Shown here piece by piece: positions 45,548-53,482 of a DNA stretch of 64,000 nucleotides. The translations under genes were made by a program, and so were the position numbers. The stretch is from an uncultured Dysgonomonas sp. (GTDB lineage Bacteria; Bacteroidota; Bacteroidia; Bacteroidales; Dysgonomonadaceae), in the NCBI RefSeq assembly GCF_900079725.1, contig NZ_LT599032.1, positions 1,704,209 to 1,768,208 of the forward strand, in the 5' to 3' direction. Below the pieces are notes generated by a model, which was given only the letters and a program-made list of their open reading frames with translations, did no database searches and had not been told where the DNA came from. Position 1 is the stretch's first letter; every line of letters begins with the position of its first letter.

Positions 45548-45652
45548 AAAACCTGACAAACTTGACACTTTTTGCGCATTTTCTAATCTGTCAATTTTCG
45601 CCCCCGCTACTGGTCGCTATTTTATAAAAACTTGACAAATCTGACACTTTTT
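45548..45652. repeat. Two 26-bp direct repeats with paired TGACA half-sites upstream of GH95
   Basis: Units 45548-45573 and 45627-45652 match at 23 of 26 positions. Each contains two TGACA motifs 9 bp apart (45554/45563 and 45633/45642). They lie in the 344-nt gap between GH95 and the regulator gene, where a direct-repeat-binding regulator could act. Inverse TGTCA copies occur nearby (about 45591 and 45728). Confidence 0.5.
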
Positions 45653-45774
45653 TTCAGTTTTTCAGATATCTCTATTTTAACTATCAGTAATATCAAAGAC
45701 CTATCAGCCAACCGCTAAAAGCTGTCAGCTAACATATAGATAAAATTATTTTCAATTAAGAAGGAAAAGGAGAC

Positions 45775-48351
45775 TCAATCTTCGATATTGTTCCGGCTTA
45801 TCACATCGGTAAGGGAGTACTTATATTTCGAGCCCAGCAGATTATAGTATTCTTTACAGAAATTGTCATAAATGCTTTTCGCAATTCCTTTCTTACCCGA
45901 ATTGAACAATATAGAGCATTTGAGGTATAACGCTTCTTCATTTATATAATCGTGGAGGAATAAAGTATCGGCAATCTTAAGTTTCAGGTCATCAGTGAGC
46001 TTATAATAATTGCTCTGTGATAGTTCCGTCAATATATCTATCGTCATATTAGAAAAATCACTTTTGAATCCGTCTACCCAGTCAGCTTCTGTGTTTGGTA
46101 ACAATACTCCCCTAAGCAATAGTTCGAGCAGCCTGTCTATATTCGTCTGATCGGGTGAAGCATTTTCTTTTATTATACCAAATAACCGCATGGCCTCTGT
46201 ATAATCACACATGATACCTTCATTCAATTTTATACTCCAAAAGCCGTTTTGGTTTATAATCTCTGCATTCCCTACATTTTCGAGTATTGCACGCAATTTA
46301 CTAAGATAGACGTTTCTGTTGTTCTTAGCAGACTCTTCATTCTTATCGAACCAAAGCAACTGAATCAGCTTCTTCCCCGATATACCTTTTTCATCCCTCT
46401 CTGTACTAAGAATGAGCAACACCAACAGGTATTTCAGCATCGGCGTAAACTGGCCTGTTATATTCTGCCCATTTTTATCCATTACCAGAAAGCCTCCAAG
46501 AAAACAAACCGATCGTCGGGAGAAATCATAATACTGAACTTCAGGCTCCTTCGCTTTTGCCTCACTTACAGCAGGTACTATAATTCGCTGAGATGGAGCC
46601 ATTATCTTTTTTCCGGTTTTTCTTTTAAATGTTCCACTTCTAATTAAAAAATAGATCGGAAGAATAAGCACAAATATAAGCCCCAGAGCTATTACTACAA
46701 TCATCCACATGGAAGATGGCGAAGCCGGCTCCTCTATTGGCTGAGTAACCTGTATCTCGCTTAGAGCGATTGGCGGATAATTAAGTGAATAGATCGCAAC
46801 TTCGGCTGACTTATCTGTTTTTATTTTATTTATCAATACATAAAATTTATTATCGGCCTTGGAATAATATAGCTTCATATATAAATAGTGAGCCGTGAGA
46901 TCTTCGTGTATAGGAAAAGACATAGCCTCAAAGCCGGCAACATCTTTCTTAAGCCTCATTAATGTGCCGCCATTCTGGCTTGTAAATACATAAAAACAAT
47001 CTTCTTTTTCATCATAAATCATATTCTCACCCGGAAGAAATTCCAACTCGGGTGCCGGAGTCTCCATTTCCCACAGTTTATTTGTCTGTTCTGTCAGGAG
47101 ATTAACCGAATAAAAGTCGTAATAATTGCGGGGAGATAATTCCTGGCGCCCTGTTTTATTACCCCATCCTCCATAGATATACAAAGTATTGTTTACAATA
47201 ACGGTTGAGGAAGAATGCCGGGGGGAAATATCGGGCAAAGTAGACTTTTTTATAGATTTCCGGCTTGGGTCTAAACGGAGTAATTCATTGTTATATTTAT
47301 AAAAGCCATAACCTCCAAAAGACACCAATGAAGAATCGGAAGGCGAAAAAGAAACTGAGTTATTCCAATAGGCATGTTCCAGAAGCGATTTTGTATTATT
47401 TTCCCACGATTCGGAAACCGGATTGAATACGGATACTATGTTCTCGTCGAGATTATAGGATAACAGCTTGTTCGAAACAGGGTTGTAGAATAACTGATTA
47501 GGGGCATTGGCAGCTATTATTCCGCTTTTCACAGCTATTACATTTTCTTTCCTTTTATCGGCATCGAAAGTGATAAGCTCTTTAGAATCGGGGGAAGCAA
47601 TATAAATTATCCCCTGATTCGGATTGAAGGCAAACAGTGAATTCTCTTTAATATGCTTCGAATAGATCTTTTCCCAAGTTGCATAAATATCGATTATCCA
47701 TCGTGGATTTGTAACTACTGCCGGTACCTGGGCTACAGAGTCGGGACTGTGTTTTTCATCGTGTTTCTCCAATTTCCAGTGCCTCTGCAGATTTTTACCA
47801 TTGAATATTTTTACATCCCGGATATTCACCGATGCTATATCATATAACATATATCCTTCAAATGGACATAGACCAAAAGAGACTTTCACCTCATTGGCAT
47901 GTGATATCTGGTAAGGGACAGATAACTTAGTCTCCCCATACAATACAGTGATTTCATTTTTCTCTGACGATAACGTTATACTTACCGGTAGCCATTCATC
48001 GCAGATTATTTCTTTGGAAATCATATAGACAGATTCATTTACCACAAGCATCGGATATCGTTTATCTCCCTCACCCACTGTAAATAACAAGTCTATATTT
48101 TCTTTCTTATCGGTAATCATCCTGAACACGACCCCAAACACATTGTCTTTGCGCACGCTCATATCAAATGTCATGGTTGTCTCATTGTGCAGCCTGATCG
48201 GTTGGTTATTCTCCAGTATCAGTGATGTTTTTTCCTGATCATTGAACGGGAATGACTTTATATATAAACCATAATCTATACTATCAGGTTGTGCAGCATT
48301 GATTAATACTGACAAAAAGAGAAATAAAATAGTAGAGAAGAGTTTTTTCAT
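45775..48351 (-). CDS. Single-chain membrane sensor-regulator: Kelch-like sensor, one TM helix, winged helix plus BTAD (SARP-like)
   Basis: 858-residue protein that appears to combine sensor and transcription factor. After a signal peptide (residues 1-20) comes a concanavalin-like beta region (about 30-200). A Kelch-type beta-propeller follows (about 225-535) with FSPSDSSLVSFGGYGFYKY, SSSTVIVNNTLYIYGGWGN and similar blades. One membrane helix spans about 548-571, followed by a basic stop-transfer KRKTGKK. The cytoplasmic part has an OmpR/SARP-type winged helix (about 605-705: QFTPMLKYLLVLLIL, SGKKLIQLLWFDKNEESA, NRNVYLSKLRAIL) and a bacterial transcriptional activator domain (about 720-850). 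It lies between the two arms of the polysaccharide locus and is the likely regulator. No kinase domain is present. Confidence 0.8.
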   Translation of the reverse strand: MKKLFSTILFLFLSVLINAAQPDSIDYGLYIKSFPFNDQEKTSLILENNQPIRLHNETTMTFDMSVRKDNVFGVVFRMITDKKENIDLLFTVGEGDKRYPMLVVNESVYMISKEIICDEWLPVSITLSSEKNEITVLYGETKLSVPYQISHANEVKVSFGLCPFEGYMLYDIASVNIRDVKIFNGKNLQRHWKLEKHDEKHSPDSVAQVPAVVTNPRWIIDIYATWEKIYSKHIKENSLFAFNPNQGIIYIASPDSKELITFDADKRKENVIAVKSGIIAANAPNQLFYNPVSNKLLSYNLDENIVSVFNPVSESWENNTKSLLEHAYWNNSVSFSPSDSSLVSFGGYGFYKYNNELLRLDPSRKSIKKSTLPDISPRHSSSTVIVNNTLYIYGGWGNKTGRQELSPRNYYDFYSVNLLTEQTNKLWEMETPAPELEFLPGENMIYDEKEDCFYVFTSQNGGTLMRLKKDVAGFEAMSFPIHEDLTAHYLYMKLYYSKADNKFYVLINKIKTDKSAEVAIYSLNYPPIALSEIQVTQPIEEPASPSSMWMIVVIALGLIFVLILPIYFLIRSGTFKRKTGKKIMAPSQRIIVPAVSEAKAKEPEVQYYDFSRRSVCFLGGFLVMDKNGQNITGQFTPMLKYLLVLLILSTERDEKGISGKKLIQLLWFDKNEESAKNNRNVYLSKLRAILENVGNAEIINQNGFWSIKLNEGIMCDYTEAMRLFGIIKENASPDQTNIDRLLELLLRGVLLPNTEADWVDGFKSDFSNMTIDILTELSQSNYYKLTDDLKLKIADTLFLHDYINEEALYLKCSILFNSGKKGIAKSIYDNFCKEYYNLLGSKYKYSLTDVISRNNIED

Positions 48352-48439
48352 TTAGATTTTTGTAGAAGATAAATTGTATTTTTAAAAGTCGTAACAGAAG
48401 CTAACGATTGTAAAAATAATCTATTTCTTTTTTTATTCC

Positions 48440-48521
48440 AACTAAAAGATTTTAGTTTTCCGATAAATCATCTATTTTTAGTCTCATTCTTTTAAAATAA
48501 AGAATATTAATCTTATTTTAA
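48440..48521. promoter_or_regulatory. Two palindromes in the divergent regulator/GH3 promoter region
   Basis: AACTAAAA-GA-TTTTAGTT (48440-48457) is perfect, and TTAAAATAAAGA (48492-48503) pairs with TCTTATTTTAA (48511-48521) with one bulge. Both lie in the 255-nt gap between the divergently transcribed regulator and GH3 genes. A near -7 TTATTTTG for GH3 lies at 48568-48575. Confidence 0.4.
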
Positions 48522-48606
48522 CCGGTACATTAATGTTTGATTTCAACTTTTATTAATGCCTTTTGCTTTATTTTGTATTTAATAAATATCCTAAAAAATC
48601 TTTATC

Positions 48607-50823
48607 ATGAAAACTAAGGCACTCTTGCTTCTCATTCTTTTCGCATTTTCGGGCAATCTGATATTCGGCCAGTTGTATCCTTTCCGGGATACAAAACTAT
48701 CTACAGACAAACGGGTATCTGATCTGGTATCCCGTCTGACTTTAGAAGAAAAGGTATTGCAAATGCTCAACAATACCCCGCCTATAGAACGACTTAATAT
48801 CCCGGCTTATAATTGGTGGAACGAATGCTTGCACGGCATTGGCCGCACAGAATACAAAGTTACTGTTTTTCCCCAAGCTATAGGAATGGCTGCTGCATGG
48901 GATACCAGATTACTAAAAGATGTAGCAAATGCTATTTCTGACGAAGGGCGTGCAATATACAATGATGCTTCGGCAAAAGGGAACTATTCTATATACCATG
49001 GTCTGACATATTGGACACCCAATGTAAATATATTCCGTGACCCACGCTGGGGACGCGGACAAGAGACATATGGCGAAGACCCTTACCTGACAGGGGCTTT
49101 AGGCAAATCATTTGTCGCCGGACTGCAAGGTGACGATTCCAAATATCTAAAAGCAGCCGCCTGCGCTAAACATTATGCTGTACACAGTGGTCCGGAGAAT
49201 ACTCGTCATACATTTAACACATTTGTAACCACATTCGACTTGTGGGATACGTACCTTCCGGCATTCCGCGATTTGGTTGTAGATGCCAAAGTTGCAGGTG
49301 TGATGTGCGCATATAATGCTTATAGCGGAGAACCTTGTTGCGAAAACAATCTGCTAATGCAGGAAATATTGAGAGACAAATGGGGCTTTACAGGATATGT
49401 AACATCCGATTGCGGTGCTATCGACGATTTTTACCGTCATCATAAAACACACCCTGAGGCTAAATACGCTGCTGCCGACGCTGTATACAGCGGAACTGAC
49501 ATCGACTGTGGAAACGAAGCTTACAAAGCCCTTGTAGATGCCGTGAAAACCGGGCTAATTACAGAGGAACAAATAGATATATCTTTAAAGCGCCTATTCG
49601 AAATACGTTTCAGACTGGGGATGTTCGATCCCGCAGAAGATGTAAAATTTTCAAAAATTCCACTTTCGGTACTGGAATCACAACCTCATAAGGATTTAGC
49701 CCTTAAAATAACCAGAGAATCAATCGTATTATTAAAGAATGAGAATAGCTTTCTGCCGCTAAGTAAGAAGTTGAAGAAAGTAGCTGTCATCGGACCTAAT
49801 GCAGATAATGAAGTATCAGTCTTGGGCAACTACAATGGCTTCCCTACCCAGATAACAACTCCTTACAAAGCGATTAAGAACAAGCTGAAAAATGCAGAGG
49901 TGACTTACGAAAAGGGCATTGACTTTGTAAAACCTTCGGAAAACAGCAAAGAAGAAATCTCAGCTCTGGCCAAACGTTTGAAAGGAATGGACGTAGTTAT
50001 ATTTGCAGGAGGTATATCTCCGGAACTGGAAGGTGAAGAAATGCCTGTCAAAATAGAAGGATTTACGGGAGGTGACCGTACCAGCATAAAACTGCCGAAA
50101 ATACAGACAGAACTGATGCAGGCTTTAAAAGCAGAAGGAATACCGACTGTCTTTGTTATGATGACGGGAAGTGCAATCGCCGCCGAATGGGAATCACAAA
50201 ACGTACCTGCAATATTAAATGCCTGGTATGGAGGACAAGATGCGGGAACAGCCATTGCCGACGTCCTTTTCGGGGATTATAACCCTTCGGGAAAATTACC
50301 TGTGACATTCTATGCAAAAGATAGTGACCTTCCTGCATTCAATTCTTATGAAATGAAGAACAGAACCTATCGTTATTTTGACGGACAAGTACTTTATCCA
50401 TTCGGTTATGGATTAAGTTATACCAAGTTTGAATACTCCCCGATACAAACCCCTGCAAGTATAAAAGCAGGTGAAAATATGGAAGTTTCCGTTACTGTAA
50501 AAAACACAGGAAAGACAGATGGAGAAGAAGTCGTCCAACTCTATATATCCCACGACAACAACGGGACAAACAGACAATTACCGTTATATGCACTGAAGAG
50601 CTTCGAAAGAATTTCCCTGAAGGCGGGAGAAAGTAAAATTGTAACCTTCAAACTCTCGCCAAAAGAAATGGCCCTGGCAGACGAAGATGGTATATTGAAA
50701 ATGACTAAAGGAAAAAACAAACTATATATCGGAGGAACTTCTCCTACAAAAACAAGTGCGGAAAAATTACCTCTTGTAGAAACTCAGTTCGAAATAACAG
50801 GGAATGATTATATAATTGATTAA
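48607..50823 (+). CDS. GH3 family beta-glycosidase (beta-glucosidase/xylosidase type)
   Basis: 738-residue exported enzyme (signal peptide ending IFGQ). The N-terminal barrel has LTLEEKVLQML, IPAYNWWNECLHGIGR, FRDPRWGRGQETYGEDPYL, AKHYAVHSGPE and the nucleophile Asp268 in GYVTSDCGAIDDFY. The (alpha/beta)6 sandwich (LKKVAVIGPNADNEVSVLGNY) and a C-terminal Fn3-like domain (NTGKTDGEEVVQLYISHD) follow. The ENTRHTFNT and SGTDIDCG details are more like beta-xylosidase or related GH3 clades than typical beta-glucosidases. It is probably periplasmic and removes terminal beta-linked sugars from imported oligosaccharides. Confidence 0.92.
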   Translation: MKTKALLLLILFAFSGNLIFGQLYPFRDTKLSTDKRVSDLVSRLTLEEKVLQMLNNTPPIERLNIPAYNWWNECLHGIGRTEYKVTVFPQAIGMAAAWDTRLLKDVANAISDEGRAIYNDASAKGNYSIYHGLTYWTPNVNIFRDPRWGRGQETYGEDPYLTGALGKSFVAGLQGDDSKYLKAAACAKHYAVHSGPENTRHTFNTFVTTFDLWDTYLPAFRDLVVDAKVAGVMCAYNAYSGEPCCENNLLMQEILRDKWGFTGYVTSDCGAIDDFYRHHKTHPEAKYAAADAVYSGTDIDCGNEAYKALVDAVKTGLITEEQIDISLKRLFEIRFRLGMFDPAEDVKFSKIPLSVLESQPHKDLALKITRESIVLLKNENSFLPLSKKLKKVAVIGPNADNEVSVLGNYNGFPTQITTPYKAIKNKLKNAEVTYEKGIDFVKPSENSKEEISALAKRLKGMDVVIFAGGISPELEGEEMPVKIEGFTGGDRTSIKLPKIQTELMQALKAEGIPTVFVMMTGSAIAAEWESQNVPAILNAWYGGQDAGTAIADVLFGDYNPSGKLPVTFYAKDSDLPAFNSYEMKNRTYRYFDGQVLYPFGYGLSYTKFEYSPIQTPASIKAGENMEVSVTVKNTGKTDGEEVVQLYISHDNNGTNRQLPLYALKSFERISLKAGESKIVTFKLSPKEMALADEDGILKMTKGKNKLYIGGTSPTKTSAEKLPLVETQFEITGNDYIID

Positions 50824-50859
50824 AAGAGAGATCTATTCATAGAGAAACTTTTTTAGACA

Positions 50860-50916
50860 AATAATCAGGGTGGATAAACATTCGACAAAGACGAAAGGTT
50901 ATCCACCCCGATTATT
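50860..50916 (+). terminator. Long hairpin after GH3
   Basis: Arms AATAATCAGGGTGGATAA (50860-50877) and 50899-50916 pair at 17 of 18 positions around a 21-nt loop. There is no T-tract, so it may be a processing site rather than an intrinsic terminator. Confidence 0.55.
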
Positions 50917-51258
50917 TAACGTCTCTAATCTATATTATCCAATATACAAGAAGCCGCAAACATAATATTTTATTATATCTTTATTATCCGTACTTATTTC
51001 GTCATTAGCTATAGAAGAGAAATTTTGAACACCTAATCTTAACAAACTTACATATATTAATATCAATAAACTTTAATGAAATACCGTGTCTGGTTTAATT
51101 ACTATTTCTCACTATTTAATTTACTTCCGGATTCAAAAACATTTGTTATCTTCTGAATTAATGAAACCCTTATGAATAAAAGGTTTAAAAGCCTAAATTA
51201 TAGAAATTTTAATGGCTCTGTTAATGTTATTTTTAGAAAAATATTAATATGTGTTATA
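50917..51258. other. Gene-free AT-rich interval before the DUF4988-SusC leader
   Basis: I see no supported ORF, RNA gene or repeat here. It is very AT-rich and lies between the GH3 hairpin and the -7 element at 51259. Confidence 0.5.
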
Positions 51259-51266
51259 TAAATTTG
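51259..51266 (+). promoter_or_regulatory. -7 element of the DUF4988-SusC-SusD operon
   Basis: TAAATTTG is a full TAnnTTTG match with no clear -33. It predicts a leader of about 270-360 nt depending on the start codon used, long enough to hold regulatory structure. Confidence 0.45.
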
Positions 51267-51459
51267 CTAACACTCAAGTCCTATTAAAATTAATAATATA
51301 TAAACATGAAAAACACATTAAATTCCTCTTGAACAGAAAGCAATCATCTAAGAAGATCCGGATCCGTGTATATATTATATAACCATAGGTGTAAGACAAC
51401 ATAAGCCTAAGCCATTTGATATATAAATCCTCGAACCTAAACGATTATAACAACAATTT

Positions 51460-51555
51460 ATGAATAATAATTCCAGGGAAAAATACAAGCAAAAAACAGC
51501 CTGTTTTGGGCTAATAAAATCTTGTTTTTCAGAAACTACTAAAAATGAAAAATAA
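51460..51555 (+). CDS. Possible 31-codon upstream ORF in the operon leader
   Basis: ATG at 51460 opens 31 codons (MNNNSREKYKQKTACFG at its start) and stops at 51555, overlapping the first possible start of the DUF4988 gene (51545) by 11 nt. It has no homologue I recognise and could be fortuitous. If translated it might couple to or compete with the downstream start. Confidence 0.2.
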   Translation: MNNNSREKYKQKTACFGLIKSCFSETTKNEK

Positions 51556-51584
51556 AGATCTCACAACTAAAGTTATCACTTCAC

Positions 51585-51644
51585 TTAATCCTTATTTATC
51601 TATGAATAAACCATTTAATCCCTATTTATGTATGAACAAACGAT
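51585..51644 (+). repeat. 30-bp tandem duplication around the DUF4988 gene start codons
   Basis: Units 51585-51614 and 51615-51644 match at 26 of 30 positions. In protein terms this repeats NPYL-x-MNK-x-F, so the gene has two equivalent in-frame ATGs at 51602 and 51632. Confidence 0.75.
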
Positions 51645-53362
51645 TTTTAAATTTGCTCCTATGTGGAGTCATGATTTTTTCAACAGGTATTTTCTCATCA
51701 TGTGGAGACGACGTCGATGACCTGAAATCAAGAGTATCTGTATTAGAAGTGGCAATTGCTGATCTCAAAGAGCAACTGTCGAATGCAATGACAACCGGTG
51801 CAACTATCGTAAAAGTAGAAGAAAAAGACGGCACCTATACTTTAACTTTGAGTGATGGAAAAGTTATTACAATTAAACCGGGTACCAGTGGCGGGTCAAA
51901 TATTACTGTAGAAAAAAATGAAAATAATATAATTATTACTGTGGATGGAACTGAATATGTACTACCTATTGGTTCGGCCGTAAACTCATTAATCTACAGT
52001 CCTGAAACTATCGACGGTATTGTCAATATTGGTAATACTGGTGCTAATGTGAATTTCCTGGCTACACCGGCTATCAGTTCCGGTGACTTGGCGAATGCTA
52101 CGTTTGCCATTGCGGAAGCTCACCAACTGAAAGCAGGTGGCAATGACATGTTCAAGGTTGACGGTGATGCAACTATTGAGGGCGATTTCATTAAAGTACA
52201 CCTTAAAGCTCTTGGAGTAGAAGCGGGTAAAACATATGCTGTGGCACTCCAAATGAACTTCAACGGTACCGCTATCAGTTCCAACTACTTTATGGTAAAA
52301 GTATCTGACGACTTCTCCTTCAACAGTGAAGAAATTGGAGGTTTTACAATAAAAGCGGCCTACAACCCCAAATCTCTTGAAAATGGTTTCAGTGAAATGA
52401 CCATCAATGGACTTGATCTACTGAAAGTTACCAACTTCAAAGATTTATTTGACGAAATTCCTGCCAATGCAGTATTCTCTGTAGCCGGTAAAAGTGTGCA
52501 ACCCGGAGGTTCAGCTCAGGAAAGATGGGATGCACTTAACAAAAATTTGTCTCAAGATGGAGCTTGGGCTATGAAAACAAGATTGGGTACAAGTTTTAAT
52601 GACAATGCGGATCGGAAAGGATTCTTATTCAATATAAAAGCGAATGACGTAGTGAAGGCAAAAATTTACGTTATTATTAACGATGAGCTTGCAGGTATTG
52701 ATTTTTCTGGTCAGTTTACTAAAGAGGCAGAAGCAGAATGGGGTGGACGCGAAAAAAGTCTAGCTATGGGTGCTCAGACTATTAATATACAAAAAGGATT
52801 TACAAATTACGAAACAGACTATACGATTATTCATGGCGGTGCTGCTGAATTCTTTGCCAAATGGGCTACTTTCGAAGTGAAGAAGGGCGATGACCTTCTG
52901 GTTTACAACGACGGTTCAAAATTAGTACTAGGTAACATTGCTAAGGAATACGCAACTGGTTGCCGCGGCCTGTATTGGTTCTATCGTGGTTTTGCCATCT
53001 ATGTACCCGAAGCATTAGCAACAACTAATGGAAAATATGTAGATGTAAATGGTAAGGAATATGACGGCGCCGGTGGTTATGGTTATGATTTCTGGTTGGG
53101 CCAATATGATGAATATATCAATAATCCTTCGACATTCTATCCTCCTGCAGTTACTAACTTTGGCATAACTATCGATGCAACAAACGGTTCGGTTACACTT
53201 CCGGCCTCTTATTCAGGCTATGGATTCCGTATTGGGATTGGTGCTGGTTACGAATATGCCTATGGTGTGAAGAAAATCGGTTCGGCAGACCAACTCGGTT
53301 TGTTCTTCTTCAACCGTCGCTTGGCTCCCGAAGGTGCAACAATGCCTGCACCTCAATCATAA
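51632..53362 (+). CDS. DUF4988-type surface lipoprotein of the polysaccharide locus
   Basis: 576 residues from the ATG at 51632, which gives a proper lipoprotein signal (MNKRFLNLLLCG, lipobox GIFSSC). Earlier in-frame ATGs at 51602 and 51545 would push the signal too far in. After the lipid Cys comes a coiled-coil segment (DDVDDLKSRVSVLEVAIADLKEQL) and two short beta repeats (YTLTLSDGKVITIKPG, IIITVDGTEYVLPIG), as in DUF4988 proteins. The rest is beta-rich with a Gly/Tyr-rich C-terminus. It is probably a surface glycan-binding or adhesion protein serving the SusCD pair 120 nt downstream. Confidence 0.72.
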   Translation: MNKRFLNLLLCGVMIFSTGIFSSCGDDVDDLKSRVSVLEVAIADLKEQLSNAMTTGATIVKVEEKDGTYTLTLSDGKVITIKPGTSGGSNITVEKNENNIIITVDGTEYVLPIGSAVNSLIYSPETIDGIVNIGNTGANVNFLATPAISSGDLANATFAIAEAHQLKAGGNDMFKVDGDATIEGDFIKVHLKALGVEAGKTYAVALQMNFNGTAISSNYFMVKVSDDFSFNSEEIGGFTIKAAYNPKSLENGFSEMTINGLDLLKVTNFKDLFDEIPANAVFSVAGKSVQPGGSAQERWDALNKNLSQDGAWAMKTRLGTSFNDNADRKGFLFNIKANDVVKAKIYVIINDELAGIDFSGQFTKEAEAEWGGREKSLAMGAQTINIQKGFTNYETDYTIIHGGAAEFFAKWATFEVKKGDDLLVYNDGSKLVLGNIAKEYATGCRGLYWFYRGFAIYVPEALATTNGKYVDVNGKEYDGAGGYGYDFWLGQYDEYINNPSTFYPPAVTNFGITIDATNGSVTLPASYSGYGFRIGIGAGYEYAYGVKKIGSADQLGLFFFNRRLAPEGATMPAPQS

Positions 53363-53383
53363 ATTATTCTATAATAACAGATA

Positions 53384-53438
53384 AAGAGGAAACGAGGGTG
53401 TGGCAAAAGTATGTTGATACACTCACACCCTCCCCTCT
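53384..53438 (+). promoter_or_regulatory. Intercistronic hairpin between the DUF4988 gene and susC
   Basis: GAGGGTGTG (53394-53402) pairs perfectly with CACACCCTC (53424-53432), extended outward by AAGAGG / CCTCTT. There is no T-tract. Such a hairpin can set different mRNA levels for the genes on each side. Confidence 0.55.
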
Positions 53439-53482
53439 TGACACAAAAGAATGATTTCCGATTAATAATTTAAAATTATATC

